64,000 bases of DNA from Bradyrhizobium sp. CCBAU 51627 (GCF_028128765.1 NZ_LBJG01000003.1:1-64000); one strand, 5' to 3'. Shown: positions 26,165-34,779, counted from the stretch's first letter. The notes: generated by a model not told the origin, from the sequence alone. Program-made: numbers and translations.

Positions 26165-26644
26165 TTATCGCCGCCCCTTCACCTCCAGCGGCACCGCCGC
26201 CTCGTATTTCGAATTGTGCAGCACCAATGACGTCCGCACGTTGCGCACATGAGGAGCCGCGGTCAGGTGCGTCACAAAATCCTGGAAGGTCGCCATGTCG
26301 GGGGCGACGCATTTCAGGATGAAATCGACTTCGCCCGACAGCATCCAGCATTCGCGCACCAAAGGCTCGGCGCGGACGAACTCCTCGAAGGCGCGCAAAT
26401 CGGCTTCAGCCTGGCTGGAGAGATGCACTGCGGCGAACACCGTGACGTCGAAGCCAAGCTTTCGCGCATCCAACAGCCCACGGTAGCCGTGGATATAGCC
26501 CTCCTCCTCCAGCGCCCGGACCCGGCGCAGGCAGGGCGGCGGCGAAATCCCGACCCTTTTGGCGAGTTCGACATTGGTGATTCGGCCGTCGGCCTGGATC
26601 TCGGCGAGAATTTTGAGGTCGATCTCGTCTAGGTTCCGCGACAC
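26165..26644 (-). CDS. Lrp/AsnC-family transcriptional regulator
   Basis: The 159-residue protein has an N-terminal HTH (EIDLKILAEIQADGRITNVELAKRVGISPPPCLRRVRALEEEGYI) and a C-terminal RAM ligand-binding domain (VFAAVHLSSQAEADLRAFEEF; GEVDFILKCVAPDMATFQDF). Such proteins sense amino acids and act on their own and neighbouring genes. The GTG at 26644 fits the family N terminus (SRNLDEIDLK); a longer frame upstream to 26809 would overlap the control region. It is divergent from trxB, and a palindrome at 26721-26735 is a candidate autoregulatory site. Confidence 0.92.
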   Translation of the reverse strand: MSRNLDEIDLKILAEIQADGRITNVELAKRVGISPPPCLRRVRALEEEGYIHGYRGLLDARKLGFDVTVFAAVHLSSQAEADLRAFEEFVRAEPLVRECWMLSGEVDFILKCVAPDMATFQDFVTHLTAAPHVRNVRTSLVLHNSKYEAAVPLEVKGRR

Positions 26645-26720
26645 GTGATTGGAACTCCTGGCCTTGACGGCGGTATTGGGTGGGTCTGGTGCAATCCTCA
26701 TATCCAGTCCAGCCCGCGTG

Positions 26721-26735
26721 CGCAATTTTATTGCG
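26721..26735. promoter_or_regulatory. Candidate Lrp-family binding site
   Basis: CGCAAT-TTT-ATTGCG is a perfect 6+3+6 inverted repeat, A/T-rich in the middle as in many Lrp/AsnC sites. It lies about 77 bases upstream of the Lrp-family gene and 176 upstream of trxB. Confidence 0.6.
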
Positions 26736-26910
26736 TGTTCAGCTCGACCGACTTTTGTTCCTTGTTGGAAAAATCCGCTGATTGGGAATGCAATTCTTGC
26801 ATGGCTCACCAGAAGGCTTAGATTAGCTCTGACATTTCAGCGCCTCCGCGAGGCCTCCCGGCACGTTCCGCGCCCGCGCTGCAAATCCCCCGTGAAAGGC
26901 GTCCATCGAA

Positions 26911-27876
26911 ATGTCCGCTCCTGTTCATGCAAAGGTCGTCATTATTGGCTCCGGGCCCGCCGGCTACACCGCGGCGATCTACGCCGCGCGCGCGATGCTC
27001 GAGCCGATCCTGATCCAGGGCATTCAAGCGGGCGGCCAGCTCACCATCACCACCGACGTCGAGAACTATCCCGGCTTCGCCGACGTGATCCAGGGCCCCT
27101 GGCTGATGGAACAGATGGAGAAGCAGGCCGTCCATGTCGGCACCAGGATCGTCACCGACCTCGTCACCAAGCTGGAGACCTCGCAGCGGCCGTTCCGCCT
27201 CACCTGCGACTCGGGCGATGTCTACCTCGCGGACACCGTGATCCTCGCGACTGGTGCGCAAGCGCGCTGGCTCGGGTTGCCGTCGGAAGTGAAATTCCAG
27301 GGCGGCGGCGTGTCGGCCTGTGCCACCTGCGACGGCTTCTTCTACCGCAACAAGGAGGTCGTGGTGGTCGGCGGCGGCAATACCGCGGTCGAGGAAGCCC
27401 TCTACCTGACCAACCATGCCTCGCAGGTCACCATCGTGCATCGCCGCGACCACTTCCGCGCCGAGCGCATCCTGCAGGAGCGTCTGTTCAAGCACCCGAA
27501 GATCAAGGTGGTCTGGGACTCCGCCGTCGACGAGATCTGCGGCACCGAGAACCCGAACAAGGTCACCCATATCAGGCTGAAGAACGTCAAGACCGGCGCG
27601 CTGACGGATTTGAAGACCGACGGCGTCTTCATCGCCATCGGCCATGCGCCGGCGACCGAGCTCGTGAAGGACCAGATCAAGCTGAAACCGTCGGGCTATG
27701 TCGAGGTCGCCCCGAATTCGACCGCAACCTCCATACCCGGGTTGTTCGCCGCCGGCGACGTTGCTGACGAAACCTACCGCCAGGCCGTGACGGCCGCAGG
27801 CCTCGGCTGCATGGCCGCCCTCGAGGCCGAACGTTTCTTGGCCCTGCGCGCCAGCGAGCGCGCGGCAGCGGAATAA
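26911..27876 (+). CDS. trxB: Thioredoxin-disulfide reductase
   Basis: The 321-residue flavoenzyme reduces thioredoxin with NADPH. It has the FAD site VVIIGSGPAGYTAAIYAAR, the redox pair Cys137-Ala-Thr-Cys140 (SACATCDGFFYRN), the NADPH site VVVVGGGNTAVEEALYL with HRRDHFRAERI, and the second FAD motif GLFAAGDVADETYRQAVTAAGLGCMAAL. It is a normal low-molecular-weight bacterial form in the cytoplasm. The LysR gene starts 5 bases after its stop, so the two may be co-transcribed. Confidence 0.96.
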   Translation: MSAPVHAKVVIIGSGPAGYTAAIYAARAMLEPILIQGIQAGGQLTITTDVENYPGFADVIQGPWLMEQMEKQAVHVGTRIVTDLVTKLETSQRPFRLTCDSGDVYLADTVILATGAQARWLGLPSEVKFQGGGVSACATCDGFFYRNKEVVVVGGGNTAVEEALYLTNHASQVTIVHRRDHFRAERILQERLFKHPKIKVVWDSAVDEICGTENPNKVTHIRLKNVKTGALTDLKTDGVFIAIGHAPATELVKDQIKLKPSGYVEVAPNSTATSIPGLFAAGDVADETYRQAVTAAGLGCMAALEAERFLALRASERAAAE

Positions 27877-27881
27877 CGATC

Positions 27882-28805
27882 ATGCCTCGAACACGCGACG
27901 GATTTACGGACATGGACTGGGACAAGCTGAAGGTGTTTCACGCGGCGGCGGAAGCGGGCAGCTTCACGCATGCGGGAGAGCAGCTCGGCCTGTCGCAATC
28001 GGCGGTGTCGCGCCAGGTTTCGGCGCTGGAGCAGGAGCTTTCGGTCTCGCTGTTCCACCGCCACGCCCGCGGCCTGATCCTCACCGAACAGGGCGACCTC
28101 TTGTTCCGCACGGCGCATGACGTGTTCATGCAGCTGCAGGCGGCGCGCGCCAAGCTGACCGACAGCCGCGAGCGACCGAGTGGCGACCTCAAGATCACCA
28201 CCACGCCCGGCGTCGGCATCAACTGGCTGATCCCGCGCCTCGGCGAATTCACTGCGCTCTATCCGGAGATCCGGATCTCGCTGATCGTCACCGACGAGGA
28301 GCTGGATCTGTCGATGCGCGAGGCCGACGTTGCGATCCGCACCCGCAAGCCGACGCAGCCGGATCTGATCCAGCGCAAGCTGTTCGCGATGGGATTCCAC
28401 GCCTATTGCTCGCCGGAATACATCAAGCGCTTCGGCACGCCGCGCACGCTGGAGGAGCTCGATGCCCATCGCATCATCTCGCTCTCCGACGGCAACTTCG
28501 CGCCGCATTTGCAGAACCGCAACTGGCTGGTCGAAGCAGGTCGCAACGGCTCGGGCCCGCGCGAGGCCTATTTCAAGGTCAACAACATCCTCGGTCTCGT
28601 GCGCGCCTGCCAGCAGGGCCTCGGCATCGCGGCGCTGCCGGACTATCTCGTCGAAGAGCAGAGCAAGCTCGTGCAACTGTTCGGTGAATCGGATTCGATC
28701 CAGCTCGACACGTATTTTGTCTATCCCGAGGAGCTGAAGACGGTCGCGCGCGTGCAAGTGTTCCGCGACTTCGTGGTGAGCAAGGCGCAGCGCTGGCCGT
28801 CCTGA
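27882..28805 (+). CDS. LysR-family transcriptional regulator
   Basis: The 307-residue protein has the LysR HTH (LKVFHAAAEAGSFTHAGEQLGLSQSAVSRQVSALEQEL) and a periplasmic-binding-like effector domain (DLKITTTPGVGINWLIPRLGEFTALYPEIRI; VNNILGLVRACQQGLGIAALPDYLV). It is a regulator of unknown target. The start at 27882 (MPRTRDGFTDMDWDKLK) or at the internal ATG 27912 are both possible. The short gap from trxB suggests a link to redox control, but this is an inference. A long intergenic region with two terminators follows. Confidence 0.9.
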   Translation: MPRTRDGFTDMDWDKLKVFHAAAEAGSFTHAGEQLGLSQSAVSRQVSALEQELSVSLFHRHARGLILTEQGDLLFRTAHDVFMQLQAARAKLTDSRERPSGDLKITTTPGVGINWLIPRLGEFTALYPEIRISLIVTDEELDLSMREADVAIRTRKPTQPDLIQRKLFAMGFHAYCSPEYIKRFGTPRTLEELDAHRIISLSDGNFAPHLQNRNWLVEAGRNGSGPREAYFKVNNILGLVRACQQGLGIAALPDYLVEEQSKLVQLFGESDSIQLDTYFVYPEELKTVARVQVFRDFVVSKAQRWPS

Positions 28806-29065
28806 TTTCCGCATGTCTGACATGCGGCCTCGGCTGTTGCTGCATGGCGCGGGTCAAGCTCATACTGCTTGCACGCTGAGCCTTCGCGTTGCGCATTTGT
28901 CCCCCTCCTCCAGTGGCGCGGGAGTTCAGTAATCCCTCTTGGAAGGTGATTGTGTCGGCCTCACGTGGCCAATACCTAAGCCGGGCCCTCGGGTCCGGCT
29001 TTTTTTCTCTCCAAATTCGCTTTCGCCCTCCGCGTGTATTGACAGTTTCGGGTATACCCCGCATC
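28806..29065 (+). terminator. Intergenic region after the LysR gene, with terminator at 28979-29008
   Basis: AGCCGG-GCC, loop CTCGG, GTCCGGCT, followed by TTTTTTT ends at about 29008, about 200 bases after the LysR stop. I see no gene in 28806-28975. The long 3' part could be an untranslated tail or a small RNA that ends at this terminator. Confidence 0.65.
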
Positions 29066-29207
29066 ATTTCCACATGATCACGAAGTCGTGCGCCATCGTC
29101 TCGAAAAAAGGCCCCCATCCGGGGACCGCGGATTCTTGCGCGCTGAGCTGACTTCGTCATCGCGAGCCAATCCCGAAAACCCCGCCACCTGGACGGGGTT
29201 TTTTCAT
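29066..29207 (+). ncRNA. Candidate structured small RNA
   Basis: TTGACA at 29039-29044 could start this RNA near 29070; the -10 box is poor. Segment 29076-29087 (GATCACGAAGTC) pairs with 29150-29161 (GACTTCGTCATC) over 11 of 12 bases, closing a long arm that holds an inner hairpin (CCCC...GGGG near 29112-29124). An intrinsic terminator follows (AAAACCCCG/CGGGGTTTT at 29175-29201, T-run). No reading frame with a good start is inside. I cannot assign it to a known RNA family. Confidence 0.45.
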
Positions 29208-29250
29208 GTGCCCTCCGTCTCAGGTTCATCCTTGAGAAGGAGACAGGAAC

Positions 29251-30159
29251 ATGACTGACTTGCGAACCCATTTGCACGGACTCTGGCTGCCCCTGGTGAC
29301 ACCGTTTCGCGATGGCGACCTCGACGAGGCGTCGCTGCGGCGGCTGACGCGGCACTACTGCACGCAAGCGATCGACGGCTTCATCCTGGGGGCGACCTCC
29401 GGCGAAGGCATGACGCTGCGCGATGCCGAACTCGAGCGCCTCGTCGCCATCGTCCGCGACGAGATCGCAGCCGGCCGCCGCAACGTTCCGATCGGGCTCG
29501 GGCTATCGGGTGCGGACACCTCACGGCTGAAGGATCGGCTCGACGAGACCGCGGACTGGCCGATCGACTTCTATTTGATCGCGAGCCCCTATTACGTGCG
29601 ACCGGCGCAGCGGGGCGTCCTCGCCCATTTCGAGGCGCTGGCCGATCACGCCGCCTGGCCGCTCGCGCTTTACAACATTCCCTATCGATGCGCCGTCGTC
29701 ATCACCAACCAAACCATGCTGCGGCTCGCCGACCATCCCAACGTCATCGGCTTGAAGGATTGCGGCGCCAGCCGCGAGCAATCGATCGCGCTGCTGCGCG
29801 ACCGGCCGAAGGGCTTTGCCGTGCTCACCGGCGAGGACGCCAATTACTTCGAGGCGCTCAGCGACGGCGCCGATGGCGGCATCCTGCTCTCCGCCCATCT
29901 CGAGACCGCGACTTTCGCGGCCGTCCATGCCGAGCTGAGGCGAGGCAATGCCGCTGCGGCGGAGGCGCGCTGGCAGGAGGTCGCGGACCTGACCCGACTG
30001 CTGTTCACCGAGCCGAGCCCGGCACCGGCGAAGTACTGGCTGTGGCGGACCGGCCTGATCGACAGCCCCGAGGTGCGCCTTCCGATGGTGGAGGTGAGCA
30101 GCGAGCTCGCCGCCACGCTCGATCGCTGGATCGAACGGCGGATGAAGGTCGCGGCGTAA
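29251..30159 (+). CDS. DapA/NanA-superfamily aldolase or lyase
   Basis: The 302-residue protein is a class I aldolase of the dihydrodipicolinate synthase/N-acetylneuraminate lyase superfamily. The Schiff-base lysine is Lys169 (NVIGLKDCGAS), the catalytic tyrosine Tyr141 (ALYNIPYR), and Thr49-Ser50 lie in the GATSGEG turn that binds the pyruvate carboxylate. Ser replaces the second Thr found in DapA. GAGAAGGAGA precedes the ATG at 29251. It is alone, not in a lysine or sialic acid cluster, so it could be a true DapA paralogue or act on another 2-oxo acid. Confidence 0.85.
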   Translation: MTDLRTHLHGLWLPLVTPFRDGDLDEASLRRLTRHYCTQAIDGFILGATSGEGMTLRDAELERLVAIVRDEIAAGRRNVPIGLGLSGADTSRLKDRLDETADWPIDFYLIASPYYVRPAQRGVLAHFEALADHAAWPLALYNIPYRCAVVITNQTMLRLADHPNVIGLKDCGASREQSIALLRDRPKGFAVLTGEDANYFEALSDGADGGILLSAHLETATFAAVHAELRRGNAAAAEARWQEVADLTRLLFTEPSPAPAKYWLWRTGLIDSPEVRLPMVEVSSELAATLDRWIERRMKVAA

Positions 30160-30323
30160 CGCTCGACGCTGCCTCTCCCCGCGACGGGGAGAGGCAGCGA
30201 GAGCGTCGCCTTGGTTAACATGGCGCGAACGGACTTCGCTGTCGCCGCATGGCGCATCCACGTCTCGTTTACGCAATGGCGCGTATCGTTTCGCCTCGAC
30301 GTCCATCAAATGGGGGAAGGACC

Positions 30324-30473
30324 ATGGGACAACGCGCTCGCCCGACCGCTGCGGAAACCTTCGCGCCTGCCGACCTTTGGCAGGGAATCCTGCTGGTGTC
30401 GTCGTTCGGCTTCTGGGCCGTGATGCTCGGCCTGATGCCGGCGCTGCTGTTTCGGGTCTGGCTCGCCGGCTGA
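30324..30473 (+). CDS. Small single-helix membrane protein 1
   Basis: A 49-residue protein with a polar N terminus and one membrane helix ending GFWAVMLGLMPALLFRVWLAG. A strong ribosome site (GGGGGAAGG) lies just before ATG 30324. The helix pattern G-[FI]-W-x-V-x-L-x-L-x-P recurs in the next gene, so the two are paralogues or share an assembly partner. Function unknown. Confidence 0.65.
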   Translation: MGQRARPTAAETFAPADLWQGILLVSSFGFWAVMLGLMPALLFRVWLAG

Positions 30474-30592
30474 CGGGATAGTTAAGCCGGGATCGCAAAT
30501 GCGCTCAAAATGCGAGCGGCGTTGCGAGCCGGAATCTTAAAACATCCTGCCTATTGTTCATCCGCATCAGCGAAGAAATCGCGGGGGCGATC

Positions 30593-30763
30593 ATGAACAA
30601 TCAGAATGATATGGCGTCGCATGACGGCGCCACGCAGTACAGCCTTGACGACGCCGAGCCGCAGGGCTTTTCCACCGAAGACATCATCTGGGCCGTCGGC
30701 ATCTGGTCGGTGATCCTGACGCTGTCGCCGGTCATCGTGTTCTACATGCTGATGGTGGCGTAA
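30593..30763 (+). CDS. Small single-helix membrane protein 2
   Basis: A 56-residue protein with an acidic soluble part (SLDDAEPQGFSTEDIIWA) and one helix, GIWSVILTLSPVIVFYMLMVA, that lines up with the helix of the preceding small protein. ATG 30593 follows a GGGGGCG stretch. It ends shortly before a two-way terminator. Function unknown. Confidence 0.65.
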   Translation: MNNQNDMASHDGATQYSLDDAEPQGFSTEDIIWAVGIWSVILTLSPVIVFYMLMVA

Positions 30764-30771
30764 CTGTCAGT

Positions 30772-30821
30772 CCCCGAAAACGCAAAACGCGCGGGACGCC
30801 GCGCGTTTGTCGTCCGGGGAA
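30772..30821. terminator. Bidirectional terminator
   Basis: AAACGCGCGG-gacg-CCGCGCGTTT (30785-30808), with T-rich sequence on the minus strand and an outer CCCCG/CGGGG stem, lies between the convergent small membrane protein gene and the ParA-like gene. Confidence 0.75.
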
Positions 30822-30834
30822 TGATTGAATGAAA

Positions 30835-31512
30835 TTATGCCGCCTGCTTGTGCATTGCGCCGGAAGCCGACGCCGTGCCGCGAATTGCTTTCACTGAACG
30901 CTCGATCGCCGCCCACAGTCTTGCAATTTCCTGGGCCGCACGGCTCTCGGCCTGATATTCACGCGCGCCTTCGCCGTGGCTGAGTGCCATCAACAAATCC
31001 GAACGATTGGTGATCTGACCGCCCCACACCGGAGCGCGAAACTTGGCCAGCGCCTCGCGGGCGATGGTCACGATCGGGCTTTCGGCTTCGTCGCGCTTGG
31101 CCGGCGCACCGTTGAGCACGACCGCGTAGGGCTTGCGCGCCGCCCGGCACATCTGAATGGTTTCCTGCACCGCGTTGACGTCGAACACGCCGGGACGGGC
31201 GGGGATCACCACCATGGTGGCATTCTTGATCGCGTCGTCGACGACGGCCGACAGATTCGGCGGCGTGTCGATCAGCACCCACTCGTAACCGTCGCGCTTG
31301 GCCGCGGAGACGATGCCGCTGACCGAGTTCACGGCCGCCTTGATCGGCGGCTCGTTGGTGCCACGCAGCTTGTGCCACAGCGTGAGCGAGCCCTGCGGAT
31401 CGGCGTCCACCAGCATCACCTGCTTGCTCGCCTTGATCTGCGCGGCGAGATGTGCAGCCAGGGTACTTTTGCCCGAGCCGCCTTTACGCGATGCAAAAAC
31501 AATAACGTTCAT
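30835..31512 (-). CDS. ParA/MinD-like ATPase without a ParB partner
   Basis: The 225-residue protein is a deviant-Walker ATPase of the ParA family: FASRKGGSGKSTLAAHLA (signature Lys and Walker A), VMLVDADPQGSLTLW (A'), and WVLIDTPPN (Walker B). There is no N-terminal HTH and no parB or cargo gene next to it, so it is an orphan ParA that may position a protein complex rather than a chromosome. ATG 31512 begins exactly at the ATPase fold (MNVIVFASRKGG); upstream in-frame sequence is not family-like. Confidence 0.88.
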   Translation of the reverse strand: MNVIVFASRKGGSGKSTLAAHLAAQIKASKQVMLVDADPQGSLTLWHKLRGTNEPPIKAAVNSVSGIVSAAKRDGYEWVLIDTPPNLSAVVDDAIKNATMVVIPARPGVFDVNAVQETIQMCRAARKPYAVVLNGAPAKRDEAESPIVTIAREALAKFRAPVWGGQITNRSDLLMALSHGEGAREYQAESRAAQEIARLWAAIERSVKAIRGTASASGAMHKQAA

Positions 31513-31915
31513 ACCTCTGGCCTCCAGATTGACCCCAGGCCACGAAAATGAATCACCAAGCTGATTCGGGAAAGAAAAATTTGTCGGAAGGTTCCTCGCG
31601 GCCACGAAATAGCAAGACGTGGCGCATTTGAGTCACACTGCCTCGCGCGACGACAGACACAAATCGTCATGAATTACTGTCCGTACAGGCATTGCGCACG
31701 CCTTGAAGCAGTCACGCGGAAAATGACTACAACCTCGCCGCGCAAATCCTTTCGGTAGCCTTTTCCATCGCAGCGCCGCGCAACCGGTGCAAGCGTTGCG
31801 CGAGCGGCGCGAACAAAACGAGTCCGGTGGCTGTCCTGGGGCTGTCCTGGGCTGGTGTGCCCCCTCCGTCATTTCGACGGATGAGGCGCGCGGAGGTTTC
31901 ACGAAGGGAACGCGG
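31513..31915. other. Intergenic region, no gene seen
   Basis: These 403 bases hold the upstream region of the ParA gene. There is a tandem duplication of an 11-base unit (GGCTGTCCTGG twice, 31829-31850). No reading frame has supporting features. Confidence 0.5.
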
Positions 31916-32257
31916 CTAGCCGTCGCCGGTCTTTTTCTTCCTGGCCTTCGGCTTGGTCTTCTTGGCGACGACCGGCTTGATGTTGGTCGGCGCACCGGCA
32001 CGGGCCTCGCCCGACTCCGGTCCGCGGCGGAAGAACACCGCGCATTGCGGCGACAGCTGCGCCTTCTTCTGGATCATGCAGGCGGTGATGGCATCGACGT
32101 TGGGAACGAACTCTCCGCACAGCCGCATCGCATCCGGCGTGCAGGCCTGCTGCTCCTCGGGCGTGTAGGCAAAGGCCGCGCCCGGGAGGACCAGAACGGC
32201 GAGCGCGAGCGAGAGGCTTGCGGCGGCCAAGGATGTCGTGACGCGAGATACCGGCAT
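31916..32257 (-). CDS. Small exported protein with paired cysteines
   Basis: The 113-residue protein has a signal peptide (TTSLAAASLSLALAVLVLPGAAFAY), then a short module with four cysteines (ACTPDAMRLCGEFVPNVDAITACMIQKKAQLSPQC) like cysteine-rich repeat units in rhizobial periplasmic proteins. The C-terminal tail is basic (KKTKPKARKKKTGDG). It likely works in the periplasm, perhaps touching nucleic acid or cell wall polymers through the tail. Start ATG 32257 fits the signal peptide. Function unknown. Confidence 0.7.
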   Translation of the reverse strand: MPVSRVTTSLAAASLSLALAVLVLPGAAFAYTPEEQQACTPDAMRLCGEFVPNVDAITACMIQKKAQLSPQCAVFFRRGPESGEARAGAPTNIKPVVAKKTKPKARKKKTGDG

Positions 32258-32681
32258 CGATCCCCCCAAAATGTCGAGTCGGGTGGAGTGTGGGTGAACG
32301 GGCGTTCGTTGGCAACGAGGGCGGAGGCGAAAGGTCGGCAGCTGTGCGGTCTCGGCAACAGGGACGGCGACTCGCTGGACACGCGGATGGCGTCTGCATC
32401 GGGAGTGTCCCATTGCGGCGAGACCCCTCCCCGACCCTCCCCCGCAAGCAAGCGGGAGAGGGGGCGCACCTCCTTCGCGGCCCCAAAAATACGAAAACAA
32501 CCCCATGCACAGTAGCCAAGTCTCGACAATCGCTCGCCAATCGAAAAACTTAGGATTTATCGAAATCCGGTTTGACTCGTCGGGCAAAACAGGAGCATCA
32601 TGTCAGCATCAACGACGCGTGGGTGGTCGGCTCGTCTGCTGCGCCGGGTCAGGAAGAATCAGCGGGAGTGGAGGCGATCGC
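32258..32681. repeat. Intergenic region with family C repeat (32411-32480)
   Basis: The segment holds CCCCTCCCCGACCCTCCC, the inverted arm CGGGAGAGGGGGCGCACC and flanks typical of the genus-wide repeat also found near 42340, 43330, 50630 and 57066. The CoA-transferase promoter must lie downstream of it. No gene is seen. Confidence 0.6.
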
Positions 32682-33848
32682 ATGGAGGGGAATGGGGCGG
32701 AGCTGCCGCTGTCGGGAGTGACGGTGGTCTCGCTGGAGCAAGCGATTGCGGCGCCTCTCGCCAGCCGGCACCTTGCGGACTGGGGAGCGCGGGTCATCAA
32801 GATCGAGCGGCCGGGCCCTGGCGATTTCTGCCGCGACTACGACCATGTCATGAACGGCATGTCGAGCCAGTTCGTCTGGACCAACCGGTCGAAGGAAAGT
32901 CTGGCCATCGACATCAAGAGCGAGGCGGGCCGCAAGGTGCTCGACGCCTTGCTGCCGCGGGCCGACGTCTTCATCCAGAACCTCGCGCCCGGCGCGGCAG
33001 AGCGGCTCGGCCTCGATGCCGCCGCGCTGCTCCGCAAATACCCTGACATCATCGCCTGCGACGTGTCGGGTTATGGCAGCGGTGGCCCCTACAGCGACAA
33101 GAAGGCCTACGACCTGCTGGTGCAGTGCGAGGCCGGCGTGCTTGCCGTGAACGGCACCGAGGCCGAGCCCGCCAAGGTCGGACTTTCCGTGGTCGATATC
33201 GCCACCGGCATGTACATCCTCAACGGCGTGCTGATGGCGCTTTATCGCCGCGAGCGGACCGGCAAGGGCACCGCCTTCCAGGCTTCGCTGTTCGACTCCA
33301 TTACCGACTGGATGAGCTATCCCGCCTTCTACACGCGCAGCACGGGACGGCCGCTGCCGCGGACCGGAGCAAGGCACGCCACCATCGCGCCCTATGGCCC
33401 GTTCCGCGTCGGCGACGGCAGCACGATCTTCTTCGGCATCCAGAACGACCGGGAATGGCGCGCGCTATGCCGGATCGTTCTCGGCGACGATGGCCTCGCC
33501 GACGACCTGCGCTTCCGCACCAACCCGCTGCGAATGCAGAACCGCGACGCGCTGCAGGCCCATATCGAGCGGCGCTTTGCTTCCCTGACCGGCGACGAGG
33601 TGCTGCGGCTGCTCGATGCGGCGTCGATCGCCAACGCGCATTTGAATTCGGTCGAGGCGTTCCTCGCGCACGAACAGCTCCACGCACGATCCCGCGTGCA
33701 GACGGTCGGCTCGCCTTGCGGCCCCGTGATGAGCTTCCTGCCCGCCCTCACCATTCCGGGCCTCACCCCGCGGATGGACCCCGTTCCCGATGTCGGGCAG
33801 CACAATGAACCGATCCTCGCCGAACTCGGCCTGACGCAGGAGCGCTGA
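32682..33848 (+). CDS. CaiB/BaiF-type class III CoA transferase
   Basis: The 388-residue enzyme moves CoA between carboxylic acids. Family hallmarks are the N-terminal GVTVVSLEQAIAAPLASRHLADWGARVIKIERPGPGD, the conserved aspartate in QCEAGVLAVNG-YDLL region (KKAYDLLVQCEAG), and SLFDSITDWMSYPA. The ATG at 32682 gives the normal start; the upstream frame is repeat. The CoA-lyase gene follows after 2 bases. Together they suggest activation of a small dicarboxylic or hydroxy acid and its cleavage. Confidence 0.88.
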   Translation: MEGNGAELPLSGVTVVSLEQAIAAPLASRHLADWGARVIKIERPGPGDFCRDYDHVMNGMSSQFVWTNRSKESLAIDIKSEAGRKVLDALLPRADVFIQNLAPGAAERLGLDAAALLRKYPDIIACDVSGYGSGGPYSDKKAYDLLVQCEAGVLAVNGTEAEPAKVGLSVVDIATGMYILNGVLMALYRRERTGKGTAFQASLFDSITDWMSYPAFYTRSTGRPLPRTGARHATIAPYGPFRVGDGSTIFFGIQNDREWRALCRIVLGDDGLADDLRFRTNPLRMQNRDALQAHIERRFASLTGDEVLRLLDAASIANAHLNSVEAFLAHEQLHARSRVQTVGSPCGPVMSFLPALTIPGLTPRMDPVPDVGQHNEPILAELGLTQER

Positions 33849-33850
33849 CC

Positions 33851-34774
33851 ATGGTCCTTCGTCGACCGGCGCGGGCTTACCTGGCCGTCCCCGCGCATCG
33901 CGCCCGTCTTGTCGAGAAGGCCGCCGCCTCGGCGGCCGACGCGGTCTTCATGGATCTCGAGGACGCCGTGCCGCCGTCCGAGAAGGCCGCCGCACTGGAC
34001 CAAGCGGTGCGGTCGCTGTCCGCGCTCGATTGGGGCACCAGGACCGTTGCCGTCAGGCTCAATGCGATCGACAGCCCCTTCATCGATCGGGAAATCCGTA
34101 CGCTCGCGCCGCTTGCGAGGCTTGATGCGGTGATACTGCCGAAGGCGGAGCGTGCGAGCGATATCTGCGCGATCGCCGATCGGTTGCGGGCCGCGGGCCC
34201 GGATCGCCCCGCACCTGTCGCGCTGGAATTGCTGATCGAGACGGCCCTGGGGCTCGTCAATGTCGACGCGCTGGCCGCATCGCACGACAGCATCCGCGCC
34301 CTGCATCTCGGCGTCGGAGATTTCGCCGCCTCGATCGGGGCGCGCTGCTCCGATGTCGGCATCTCACCGGATGGCTACCGCCAGACCGGAACGGCGCAAA
34401 CCGGCTACGCCTCCGCCCCGCTCGATCTGTTCGCCTATCCGATGATGCGCATGCTGGTGGCGGCGCGTGCGTTCGGCCTGCGCGCCATCGATGGTCCGTG
34501 CGGCGCGTTCCGCGATGCCAGATTGACCGAAAGCACCGCACAGAAGGCTGCCGCGATGGGTTTTGACGGCAAGCAGGTCATCCATCCCGACCAGATCGAA
34601 CCGACCTTGCGCGCGTTCATGCCGTCCGACGCCGAACTGGCCCAGGCGCGGCGGATTCTGGAGGCCATGGCGCAGGCCGAAGCGCAGGGACAGGGCGCCG
34701 TGACGCTGGATGGCAAGATGATCGACTATGCCAATGTGCGCATGGCGCGCAGGATCATCGAGCTGGGGTCCTAG
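33851..34774 (+). CDS. HpcH/HpaI-type CoA ester lyase
   Basis: The 307-residue protein is a CitE-like TIM-barrel lyase for malyl-, methylmalyl- or citramalyl-type CoA esters. Motifs include YLAVPAHRARLVEKA, FMDLEDAVPPSEK with metal-site acids, a conserved arginine in VRLNAIDS, ALELLIETALGLVN and GFDGKQVIHPDQI. It is translationally close to the CoA transferase (2 bases) and to the transporter (5 bases). Activated substrate from the transferase is the likely input, yielding acetyl-CoA or pyruvate-type products. Confidence 0.87.
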   Translation: MVLRRPARAYLAVPAHRARLVEKAAASAADAVFMDLEDAVPPSEKAAALDQAVRSLSALDWGTRTVAVRLNAIDSPFIDREIRTLAPLARLDAVILPKAERASDICAIADRLRAAGPDRPAPVALELLIETALGLVNVDALAASHDSIRALHLGVGDFAASIGARCSDVGISPDGYRQTGTAQTGYASAPLDLFAYPMMRMLVAARAFGLRAIDGPCGAFRDARLTESTAQKAAAMGFDGKQVIHPDQIEPTLRAFMPSDAELAQARRILEAMAQAEAQGQGAVTLDGKMIDYANVRMARRIIELGS

Positions 34775-34779
34775 CGCGC

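Noticed and set aside
29066..29207. 6S RNA or SRP RNA
   Set aside because: The conserved SRP loop motif is absent and the context is not that of 6S RNA; I could not confirm either, so it is left unassigned.
30835..31512. Plasmid or phage partition locus
   Set aside because: No parB, parS-like repeats, replication or phage genes are near the ParA-like gene.
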